Source: JBKEBX01 sp047974615 (GTDB lineage Bacteria; Bacillota; Clostridia; Lachnospirales; CAMZNU01). From it: DNA of 11,762 bases. Numbering within the stretch: position 1 is the first letter of the stretch; the number at the start of each line of letters is the position of its first letter. The notes below the pieces were generated by a model that made no database searches, was not told the DNA's origin, and saw only the letters and a list, made by a program, of their open reading frames with translations. The DNA is taken from positions 1 through 11,762 of the forward strand of contig JBKECM010000169.1 of assembly GCA_047974615.1 (NCBI GenBank), given 5' to 3'. Below, in pieces: positions 5,319 to 11,762 of the stretch. The translations under genes were made by a program, and so were the position numbers.

Positions 5319-6869
5319 CTACTTTTCACCCTTTCTATTTCTTATTAGTTTTATAGTGTCATATACTATTTTTTCTTTAAGTATAAAGCATATTAAAAAG
5401 TAAATAGGTACGCCTATTATTACAGACATAAAAATATAAACAACTCTATTTGTCATACTTAAATCAAATGGATTTGGAAATAATAAAACTTGTAAGCCGT
5501 AAACGACAATATACATTATTATAACAGAAACCATAGATTTTACAAAAGTAGTCAAAAGACCTTTTGCAAACTGTTTCTTTTCTTCAAAAGGAAACACATA
5601 TAAACTAAAAGCTATACCAAGGTAATATGACATTACCGTAGCTACAACTACATAATAATGGTTTAGTTCTAAAATTCTAATAAAAAAGTAATTAAGAATA
5701 AAGTTTGTAGCTATAATTATTAATGTAGTTTTAATAGGCGTAAATTTGTCATCTGCCGAATAGTAGGCTTTATTTAAAACTTCATTGAAACCAAAACCAA
5801 CACTTGCTACAGAAAAAATAATCATAAATTTAGCAGTAATTAAAACACTTTCCATGGGATAGCTTTCCCCAAGGAAAAGTATCATCATCATCTGATCGCC
5901 TACTAAAAACATACCACCACATATAGGGATAAGTAAAATAATAACAATAGATAACACTCTTTCTACAAAAAAGAAGAACTTCCCTTTGTCCTTTAAAAAA
6001 CTTTCATTGAACTTAGGAAACATAACAACAGTAATTGCATACACAATAAGACTAACAATAGTGTTATATATCATATTCCCATAAAAATAAGTTGACACAA
6101 TACCATCGTCAAAATATGATAAAAATTTATTATTTGTGATGTTAAGTAGCTGTATAGTCGCAACAACAATAAAAACTAAAGTAAAGCTTTTTAAAAAAAC
6201 CTTAAAGTTCTCATTATAAAAGGAATTTAATTTAATTTTAAAAGACTTCATTTTAATAACACTTGGCATAACTACGCACATTTGACCGAACCAACCAAGT
6301 AGTGTAACAAAAGTTAAAAAATAAATATTAAAATCTTTAGCTAAGGAAATATAAAGTATTATTAAAATATTATAAGGTATAGAAATACTTGTAGCTATTA
6401 AATACCTTTGATTACATTGCATTATACCTACAAAGAAATTCGTGTAAAGTATAAAGAATATAGAAGGAATTAAAATTCTAGTTAAAGTAGTTGTTAATAA
6501 AAGTTTTTCTTCAGAAAACCCACTAACATATCCACTTATTATTTGTGGTGTAAAAACTAAATATATAATAGTAATAAGTAACCCAAGAAAAAAAACAAAA
6601 GTATTAATATCTGTAAGTTTTTCTTTTCTTTTTAGTTCATCTTTTTCTTTTACGATAATAGGTACCATAGTAGTAACGATAGCAGCACCAAAAGCAAGAA
6701 AAAACCTAGTAGTTATACTTAAAGATGTAAGATAAGCGTCCATCTCAAAACCTACACCTACTATCTTACCTAGCAAAAAGTCACGTGTAAAACTAAATAT
6801 TTTAACAAAAATATTCATACACATAACAAGCATTATTACATTAACAACGGAAATTTTTTTATTTGACAT
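5319..6869 (-). CDS. murJ: MurJ/MviN-family lipid flippase
   Basis: A 516-aa polytopic protein with about 14 hydrophobic segments, the length and shape of MurJ/MviN (MOP superfamily), which moves lipid II across the cytoplasmic membrane for peptidoglycan synthesis. The N-terminus aligns by eye with E. coli MurJ: K23, R29, D44 and R55 match R18, R24, D39 and R52. Further on, the N-K-A-Y-Y-S-A-D-D-K-F-T-P-I-K region matches the family's F-Y-x-x-x-D-x-x-T-P-x-K segment. The position equivalent to R270 appears to be Met266, a notable departure. An ATG with GAGG about 11 bp upstream (6881-6884) and the promoter at 6910-6938 mark it as first gene of a two-gene unit. A related polysaccharide or teichoic-acid precursor flippase cannot be excluded. 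Confidence 0.8.
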   Translation of the reverse strand: MSNKKISVVNVIMLVMCMNIFVKIFSFTRDFLLGKIVGVGFEMDAYLTSLSITTRFFLAFGAAIVTTMVPIIVKEKDELKRKEKLTDINTFVFFLGLLITIIYLVFTPQIISGYVSGFSEEKLLLTTTLTRILIPSIFFILYTNFFVGIMQCNQRYLIATSISIPYNILIILYISLAKDFNIYFLTFVTLLGWFGQMCVVMPSVIKMKSFKIKLNSFYNENFKVFLKSFTLVFIVVATIQLLNITNNKFLSYFDDGIVSTYFYGNMIYNTIVSLIVYAITVVMFPKFNESFLKDKGKFFFFVERVLSIVIILLIPICGGMFLVGDQMMMILFLGESYPMESVLITAKFMIIFSVASVGFGFNEVLNKAYYSADDKFTPIKTTLIIIATNFILNYFFIRILELNHYYVVVATVMSYYLGIAFSLYVFPFEEKKQFAKGLLTTFVKSMVSVIIMYIVVYGLQVLLFPNPFDLSMTNRVVYIFMSVIIGVPIYFLICFILKEKIVYDTIKLIRNRKGEK

Positions 6870-6909
6870 ATTTTATTTATCCTCATTTGTAAATTATATT
6901 ATTCTTTAA

Positions 6910-6938
6910 ATTATATCAAATTTTTATCACTTTAACAA
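6910..6938 (-). promoter_or_regulatory. Promoter for the MurJ-like operon
   Basis: On the minus strand TTGTTA (6933-6938) is followed after 17 bp by a perfect TATAAT (6910-6915) with TGA in front, an extended -10. It lies about 40 bp upstream of the ATG. No operator-like repeat is evident in the 176-bp divergent spacer (6870-7045), which is otherwise simple A/T-rich sequence. Confidence 0.75.
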
Positions 6939-6985
6939 TAAATTTTTAATTATTAAAAAAAATTAAAAAATTTATTTATATTATA

Positions 6986-7014
6986 ATGATAAAGAATATA
7001 TTTTGTGATATAAT
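6986..7014 (+). promoter_or_regulatory. Promoter for the stalk-protein/yfcE operon
   Basis: TATAAT at 7009-7014 is preceded by TGA (extended -10). A weak -35 (ATGATA, four of six consensus bases) lies at 6986-6991 with 17-bp spacing. The start codon of the first gene is about 38 bp downstream, preceded by AAAGGAG at 7036-7042. Confidence 0.7.
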
Positions 7015-7051
7015 ATTAGTACTAAATATTACATAAAAGGAGAAATTGCTT

Positions 7052-9085
7052 ATGAAAAAAAATATATGTTTTGCTCTAGCTTTAGGTATGACTATAGGAG
7101 CTCTAACTTTTGCTACACCTATAGATATATATGCTGGTGCATCAGATATTTCTGTTACAATAAATAAGGAAACTGTTGACTTTTCTGAATATGGTGCATA
7201 TCCAAAAATAGAAAACAACACAACTTATGTACCACTTAGAAGCGTTTTTGAAACAATAGGTGCAAAAGAAGTAAAAAAAGAAGTGGTAATGGGAGGTTAT
7301 TCTTCTACTGACGAAGGTATTTATGCTTTTGAAGGTACAGTTAACGGCTTCAAAATAATTTTTATGGTTAATATTAAAGAAAAAATGCAGCCTTATGATT
7401 CTTACTACTTAGCTACATATGAAAAAGACGGCATAAGTGAATTAGAATCCTTTAGCACTTTAGACCTTTTAATAGAAAATAACAGAACACTTATACCTGT
7501 ACGTGGTATTAGCGAAGCCTTTGGATATGAAGTAGGTTGGGATAACTCTTCAAGAATGGTAACAATAGATACAACACACCCTGAAAACGAAATGTTCACT
7601 CTAATAGATAGAAAATTAATATTACAAACTCTTGAAGAAACTGAAACGCAATTAGAGGAATTGAATATTAATGCACCTTCTTATACTGTAGACGATAAAA
7701 CTAACGATGAATTATTAGAACTTAACGAAAGTTTAAATGCACTAATCGTAGAAACAGAAGAAGAAACTGATTCTTTAGAAAACAGTAAGCCTATAACATC
7801 ACCAGTTAATTCAAATGCAACATATACAAAACTTCAAACAATATATGACCATACAAGTTATGATTTTGACGATTACACAGATACATATGGTGGTTTAGTT
7901 ACAGAAAACTTATTCTATGTTAACGATGAATTTATTATGGTTTCTATTAATAATAGTGAAAAAAAATTGTATATAGAAACTTTTGATAAAAAATATCAAC
8001 CTTTAACTACAAAAGAAATATCTTCACCCCTTGATTTAATAGGTGGTATACATTATGCAGAAGATGGTAACTTTTATGTAGTTTATGGTAACAAAAATGA
8101 AAATATAAGTGCAACTGATGAAAGCTTACGAGTAGTAAAATATGATAGTGATTTCAACACTTTAGGTTCATATTCTACAAGCACTATGGAATCTTTTATA
8201 AAAACACCATTTTATAAGGGCTCTTTAAGAATGGCAAGTGATGATAATCTTCTTGTAATAACAACATCAAGAGAACTTTTTTCATCTATTTATGGTGGAA
8301 CTAATCAAGCAAACTATTCTTTAGTTATAGATACATTAAATATGACTTCAAAAAATATTGAATATGGTAATTTACGACCAAATACAATACCAAACTCAGT
8401 AAACCAATATGTTCTTTTTGATACTGACGATACAGATGACGTGCTAAATTCTATAAACACAATTTTATTTTTAGATCAAGGTACTTCATATCCACGTGGA
8501 TTAGTTTTTAATGAAACAGATCAATATATTAACAAGACAACAACTACAACAATCGAAACAATAAAAGGTAGTGTAGATACCGAAACTACAAATTTTACAG
8601 TTAACGGTTTTGAAGAAGACAAATATACTTATGTTACATTAGTAAGTGCTCAATATGATAAAACAGACGAAATTTTGCCACGTAATGTACAAGTTCACAT
8701 TATTTATAAAAATAATGATGACACATATAACACAAATGTTTTTCCTATAACTGATTATGATAACAAAAATAATTTAGAAGCTGGTAATATGACCCTTACA
8801 AAACTTAAAGATAATTTAAGTGTAAATAAATATGTAGTTATGTGGGAAGAAATTTTAGTTGATTATAAAAATAAAACAAAAACATTTGTTGAAACAAAAT
8901 ATGTAGTTATAAATGATCAAGGTACACAATTAACAGAAATTCAAAGTCTTGGTGATATGAGAGTTACAAAAAACCTTCAGCCAGTATACATCAATCCTAT
9001 ATATAACGAAAGTGATATAGCATGGTACTATACAGACGATAAAGGAAATACGTTCTTAGGTAGATTAAATATCCCTACATACTAA
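7052..9085 (+). CDS. Secreted copper-amine-oxidase-N (stalk) domain protein with beta-rich C-terminal part
   Basis: A 677-aa exported protein. The signal peptide spans about residues 1-28 (basic M-K-K, hydrophobic core, cleavage likely after I-Y-A). Residues about 33-175 form a copper-amine-oxidase-N-like (stalk) domain with its two signature repeats: Y-V-P-L-R-S-V-F-E-T-I-G-A near 59-71 and L-I-P-V-R-G-I-S-E-A-F-G near 146-157, then W-D-N-S. A charged, probably helical linker follows (about 185-245, rich in E, L, T). The rest alternates beta-strand-like stretches with D/N/T turns and could be a beta-propeller. There is no cysteine after the signal peptide, no LPxTG and no SLH repeat, so anchoring is unclear. 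ATG 7052 has GGAG 9 bp upstream; a TTG at 7046 is too close to it. Function not recognised. yfcE follows after 26 bp. Confidence 0.85.
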   Translation: MKKNICFALALGMTIGALTFATPIDIYAGASDISVTINKETVDFSEYGAYPKIENNTTYVPLRSVFETIGAKEVKKEVVMGGYSSTDEGIYAFEGTVNGFKIIFMVNIKEKMQPYDSYYLATYEKDGISELESFSTLDLLIENNRTLIPVRGISEAFGYEVGWDNSSRMVTIDTTHPENEMFTLIDRKLILQTLEETETQLEELNINAPSYTVDDKTNDELLELNESLNALIVETEEETDSLENSKPITSPVNSNATYTKLQTIYDHTSYDFDDYTDTYGGLVTENLFYVNDEFIMVSINNSEKKLYIETFDKKYQPLTTKEISSPLDLIGGIHYAEDGNFYVVYGNKNENISATDESLRVVKYDSDFNTLGSYSTSTMESFIKTPFYKGSLRMASDDNLLVITTSRELFSSIYGGTNQANYSLVIDTLNMTSKNIEYGNLRPNTIPNSVNQYVLFDTDDTDDVLNSINTILFLDQGTSYPRGLVFNETDQYINKTTTTTIETIKGSVDTETTNFTVNGFEEDKYTYVTLVSAQYDKTDEILPRNVQVHIIYKNNDDTYNTNVFPITDYDNKNNLEAGNMTLTKLKDNLSVNKYVVMWEEILVDYKNKTKTFVETKYVVINDQGTQLTEIQSLGDMRVTKNLQPVYINPIYNESDIAWYYTDDKGNTFLGRLNIPTY

Positions 9086-9111
9086 ATATCATTACTTTTA
9101 AGGAGTAATTT

Positions 9112-9657
9112 ATGAAAATAATGTTTATGTCAGATATACATGGTTCAGTAAAATATACTCAACTAGGTATAGAAAAATTTATTGAAGAAGAAGCAACCCA
9201 CCTTGTACTTTTAGGCGATTTAATGTATCATGGTCCAAGAAACCCTTTACCTACAGAATATGACCCAAAAGAAGTTGCAACTTGCTTAAATAAATTTAAA
9301 AATAAAATTATTGCAATACGTGGTAATTGTGATAGTGAAGTCGACCAAATGTTATTAGAGTTCCCTATAATGTCTGATTTCACAGAAATTTTACTACCAA
9401 ACTACAAGATTTTTGCAACTCATGGTCATATATATGATAAAAATAATATGCCGCCTTTAAACAAGGGCGACATATTTATACATGGTCATTTTCATTTACC
9501 TATGGCTGAAAAAATCAATGACATATTTTACCTTAACCCGGGTTCTATAACTTTGCCTAAAGAAAATAATAAAAACAGTTATGGCATACTTAACAATGAT
9601 ATATTTTCTATAAAAGACCTTGAGGGTAATGTAATAAAAGAAATAAAAATTTTATAA
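9112..9657 (+). CDS. yfcE: YfcE-like metallophosphodiesterase
   Basis: A 181-aa calcineurin-like phosphoesterase nearly the same length as E. coli YfcE (a Mn-dependent phosphodiesterase with unknown natural substrate). All metal-site motifs are visible: D8-x-H10, G35-D36 followed by H-G-P-R-N at 40-44, G71-N72-C73-D74, T103-H104-G105-H106 and G125-H126-F-H128. Segments such as R-G-N-C-D-S-E-V-D-Q-M-L-L and N-P-G-S-I closely match YfcE. The enzyme is cytoplasmic. AAGGAG precedes the ATG by about 9 bp; no promoter is seen in the 26-bp gap after the stalk-protein gene, so it is probably cotranscribed with it. No functional link between the two is evident. Confidence 0.93.
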   Translation: MKIMFMSDIHGSVKYTQLGIEKFIEEEATHLVLLGDLMYHGPRNPLPTEYDPKEVATCLNKFKNKIIAIRGNCDSEVDQMLLEFPIMSDFTEILLPNYKIFATHGHIYDKNNMPPLNKGDIFIHGHFHLPMAEKINDIFYLNPGSITLPKENNKNSYGILNNDIFSIKDLEGNVIKEIKIL

Positions 9658-9666
9658 ACAAAAAAA

Positions 9667-9792
9667 GAGACTATAAAGAAATAGGCTTTTTCTGTGTCAG
9701 TTACATAAAATCAAACTTTTTGTGTATTTCTGTATACACGGCAAAGTTTGATTTTCGCACTTCCTTGAAAAATCTCAATTTCTTTAAACCTC
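9667..9792. repeat. Nested inverted-repeat element (about 126 bp) downstream of yfcE
   Basis: The segment can fold on itself almost end to end. Outer arms are at 9674-9682 and 9778-9786 (9 bp, with GAG/CTC further out at 9667-9669 and 9790-9792). A second pair is at 9687-9692 and 9767-9772. A perfect 13-bp pair is at 9707-9719 and 9743-9755, and an inner 6-bp pair at 9722-9727 and 9734-9739. No open reading frame is contained. The architecture resembles a MITE or a dispersed palindromic repeat; copies elsewhere cannot be checked here. Confidence 0.6.
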
Positions 9793-9846
9793 AAAAGGGG
9801 CTGTAAAGAAACATCGCTAAGCGAGTTTCTTTACAGCCCCTTTTTT
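9793..9846. terminator. Very strong rho-independent terminator between convergent yfcE and argS
   Basis: A perfect 20-bp stem (9793-9812 with 9825-9844) contains GGGGCTG/CAGCCCC. It is extended by 4 bp (9814-9817 with 9821-9824) around a TAA loop with one bulged A, and is followed by T-run 9841-9846 on the plus strand. On the minus strand the stem ends in TTTT, so it probably serves argS too. Confidence 0.93.
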
Positions 9847-9850
9847 CATA

Positions 9851-9892
9851 TGGCAACACCTAAAAATTAGTTCTTCGATTTAGTCGTTGCCA
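9851..9892. repeat. Hairpin just downstream of the argS stop codon
   Basis: A 7-bp pair (9851-9857 with 9886-9892), a symmetrical 2x2 internal loop, and a 5-bp pair (9860-9864 with 9879-9883) enclose a 14-nt loop. In the argS transcript it starts one base after the stop codon and precedes the terminator stem at 9793-9844, so it may protect the 3' end or assist termination. It has no T-run of its own. Confidence 0.55.
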
Positions 9893-9893
9893 A

Positions 9894-11591
9894 TTACATT
9901 TTTTTAGGTGCATTTATACCTAAAAGATTTAAACCTATTTCAAGTACGTTTCGCGTACATTCAACTATAGCAAGACGTGCTTGTTTTAAGTTTTCATCAT
10001 CTGTTAAAATTATGTTATTATGATAAAACTTATTAAAAGCCTTTGAAATATCAACTAAATGACGAGTTAATAAATATGGTTCATCTTTTTTTGCAACATT
10101 TTCAAGTTTTTCTTCAAAAGTATCAAAAAGCTTAACTAAAGCTAAAGTACTACTATCCGTAACAAGACTAAAATCAACATCACTTTTTTTCACGTAATTT
10201 GCTTTTTCTAAAACAGAACAAGCTCTTGCATGAGTGTATTGAACATAAGGTCCAGTTTCTCCGTCAAAATTCAAAATACGTTCCCAAGAGAATAAAACAT
10301 CTTTAATTCTACTATTGTACAAGTCATTAAAAATAATAGCACCAATACCAACATCTCTAGCAACTTGTTCCTTACCTTCAAGATTTGGATTTTTATCTTC
10401 TATTATAGTTAAAGTTTTTTGTATAGCCTCATCTAAAAGTTCTTCCATAGAAACAACATTACCTTTTCTTGTAGAAAGTTTACCATTTTCTAAGGAAACA
10501 AGTCCAAAAGGTACATGTGTAAGTTCACTAGCCCATTCATAACCCATAAGTTCAATAACCTTGAACCATTGTTCAAAGTGTACTTTTTGGTCTACTGCAG
10601 TTACATACACAGCTTTATGAAAATTATAAGTTTTCTTTCTATATAAAGCAGCAGAAATATCACGTGTAGGGTATAATGTACCTCCATCACTTCTTAATAT
10701 TAAACAAGGTGGCAAATTAAATTCTTCAAGGTCAACGATTTTTGCACCTTGAGATTCTTTAAGTAAGCCTTTTCTATCGATTTCTTCAACTACAGGCTTC
10801 ATCTTATCATTAAAGAAACTTTCTCCATCAAAACTATCAAAACTCACACCTAAACGGTCATATATACGATTAAATTCACGTAACGATATTTCTTTAAACC
10901 AACCCCATAATGCTAAAGCCTCTTCGTCACCATCTTGCATCTTAACTAACCAGCTACGTGCCTCATCATTTAAACTATCATCTTTTTCAGCCTCATCGTG
11001 AAATTTTACATATATACGAGTTAACTCTATTACACCATCACGCTCAGTTTTTTCTTTGTCACCCCATTTTTTATAAGCAACTATTAATTTACCGAACTGA
11101 GTACCCCAGTCACCTAAATAGTTTATACCAAAAGTGTCATAACCTAATTTTTTATATACATTTTTTAAGGCATTACCTATACCTGTAGAACGAATATGTC
11201 CTATGTGAAAAGTTTTTGCTATATTTGGAGAAGAATAATCAAGTACAATCATTTTACCTTCACCTAAAGTACTATCACCGAAGTGTTCTCCCTTTTCTAA
11301 AACTTCAGTAACTATCCCTTTGATATATACCTCATTATTAAGAAAAAAGTTAAGATAAGGGCCAACAGCAACAACTTTTCCGATATATTTACTTTCAGAA
11401 AAACTTTCGCATAACTCTTGAGCAATTAAAGGTGGTGCTTTTTTAAATTCTTTAGCTAATTTAAAACAAGGGTATGCGTAATCACCAAGTTCAGGATTTG
11501 GTGGTGTTTCTAACATATCAAAGCAAAGATTTACATCATCTTCTTTCACAACTTTGCAAATTTCCTTCGCTATTTCTAATTTAAAATTCAT
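9894..11591 (-). CDS. argS: Arginyl-tRNA synthetase
   Basis: A class I aminoacyl-tRNA synthetase that charges tRNA-Arg in the cytoplasm; 565 aa, within the family range. In order: an N-terminal additional (Add-1) domain at about residues 1-90; F-H-I-G-H-I-R-S-T with the HIGH signature at about 129-132; G-D-W-G-T-Q-F-G near 160-167; Y-P-T-R-D-I near 307; K-L-S-T-R-K-G at about 371-377 as the KMSKS-equivalent loop; and a C-terminal DALR anticodon-binding domain containing Y-V-Q-Y-T-H-A-R-A. I chose ATG 11589-11591 because AGGAGA lies 6-7 bp upstream; an in-frame ATG at 11621 has no ribosome binding site. A TATAAT on the minus strand at 11674-11679 may be the -10 but lacks a good -35. No T-box leader is seen. 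Confidence 0.97.
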   Translation of the reverse strand: MNFKLEIAKEICKVVKEDDVNLCFDMLETPPNPELGDYAYPCFKLAKEFKKAPPLIAQELCESFSESKYIGKVVAVGPYLNFFLNNEVYIKGIVTEVLEKGEHFGDSTLGEGKMIVLDYSSPNIAKTFHIGHIRSTGIGNALKNVYKKLGYDTFGINYLGDWGTQFGKLIVAYKKWGDKEKTERDGVIELTRIYVKFHDEAEKDDSLNDEARSWLVKMQDGDEEALALWGWFKEISLREFNRIYDRLGVSFDSFDGESFFNDKMKPVVEEIDRKGLLKESQGAKIVDLEEFNLPPCLILRSDGGTLYPTRDISAALYRKKTYNFHKAVYVTAVDQKVHFEQWFKVIELMGYEWASELTHVPFGLVSLENGKLSTRKGNVVSMEELLDEAIQKTLTIIEDKNPNLEGKEQVARDVGIGAIIFNDLYNSRIKDVLFSWERILNFDGETGPYVQYTHARACSVLEKANYVKKSDVDFSLVTDSSTLALVKLFDTFEEKLENVAKKDEPYLLTRHLVDISKAFNKFYHNNIILTDDENLKQARLAIVECTRNVLEIGLNLLGINAPKKM

Positions 11592-11680
11592 ATAATCTCC
11601 TAATCTTTTGTATAACTTCATATTTTAAAAATCACTTAAGTACGAAGGTGCTGATAAAGTCAAAAAGAAAAAAATTATAA

Positions 11681-11750
11681 TAGCGTTAGCGTAAACAAAA
11701 ATAGTGAGTTGGAATAAAATCAGCGAAGAATGAGCGTAAATTTTATTCCA
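11681..11750. repeat. Inverted repeat and short direct repeats upstream of argS
   Basis: A perfect 11-bp inverted repeat lies at 11710-11720 and 11740-11750 with a 19-nt loop. The 8-mer AGCGTAAA occurs at 11688-11695 and again at 11733-11740, and GCG recurs several times. No gene is visible from 11622 to the window edge at 11762. It could be the terminator or tail of a gene to the right, or a small dispersed repeat; there is no T-run beside the stem that would make it a clear terminator. Confidence 0.5.
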
Positions 11751-11762
11751 TACGAATGATAA

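Noticed and set aside
6976..7221. Minus-strand 81-codon open frame over the divergent promoter and the start of the stalk-protein gene
   Set aside because: It overlaps a promoter and a signal-peptide-coding start on the other strand, and its product is low-complexity and unlike any family I know.
9667..9792. Insertion sequence remnant
   Set aside because: No transposase coding fragment is present and target-site duplications are not convincing; described instead as an inverted-repeat element.
11592..11762. T-box riboswitch in front of argS
   Set aside because: No T-box consensus (GGUACC/CCGCG context) or following terminator is present on the minus strand; the region instead has unrelated inverted and direct repeats.
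1..11762. CRISPR array, tRNA, rRNA, attachment site or replication origin
   Set aside because: No regularly spaced direct repeats, tRNA-like cloverleaf with CCA, rRNA segment, integrase gene or DnaA-box cluster was found by reading both strands.

Overview
The window looks like chromosomal core DNA of a low-GC, AT-rich Firmicute of class Clostridia. Supporting signs are strong AGGAGG-type ribosome binding sites, A/T-rich codon use, clostridial-type ribosomal protein sequences, a copper-amine-oxidase-N (stalk) domain secreted protein, and 2[4Fe-4S] ferredoxin-type electron carriers. I cannot name a genus with confidence. I see no mobile element, CRISPR array, tRNA or rRNA.

Layout. (1) 1-3266, minus strand: the promoter-proximal half of the S10 ribosomal protein operon in canonical order, rpsJ-rplC-rplD-rplW-rplB-rpsS-rplV, with rplV cut by the left edge. 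A long leader (about 3267-3485), a near-consensus extended -10 promoter (3492-3520) and a series of helically phased A-tracts (3524-3576) precede it. (2) 3619-4771, plus strand: a compact three-gene operon, divergent from S10, encoding a small 2[4Fe-4S] ferredoxin, a NapH/YccM-like four-cysteine membrane protein, and an ArsR-family repressor. The repressor has the two-cysteine signature of persulfide sensors (BigR/SqrR/YgaV). The promoter is covered by a 34-bp near-perfect AT-rich dyad, the obvious candidate operator. The unit ends in a perfect 15-bp bidirectional terminator. (3) 4770-6869, minus strand: a translationally coupled pair, a MurJ/MviN-family flippase and a small multi-pass membrane protein resembling DUF4203/TMEM198. 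(4) 7052-9657, plus strand: a secreted stalk-domain protein with a long beta-rich C-terminal part, followed by a YfcE-like metallophosphodiesterase. (5) 9667-9892: an intergenic stretch that is almost entirely inverted repeats, including a very strong terminator between convergent yfcE and argS. (6) 9894-11591, minus strand: arginyl-tRNA synthetase, with an inverted-repeat-bearing upstream region running to the right edge.

The genes serve translation (S10 operon, argS), envelope biogenesis or surface functions (MurJ-like protein, stalk protein) and redox electron transfer. The least ordinary part is 3619-4731. It looks like a self-regulated, probably sulfur- or redox-responsive Fe-S electron-transfer module, in which the soluble ferredoxin domain and the membrane Fe-S part of a NapH-like protein are encoded by separate overlapping genes under a thiol-switch repressor.
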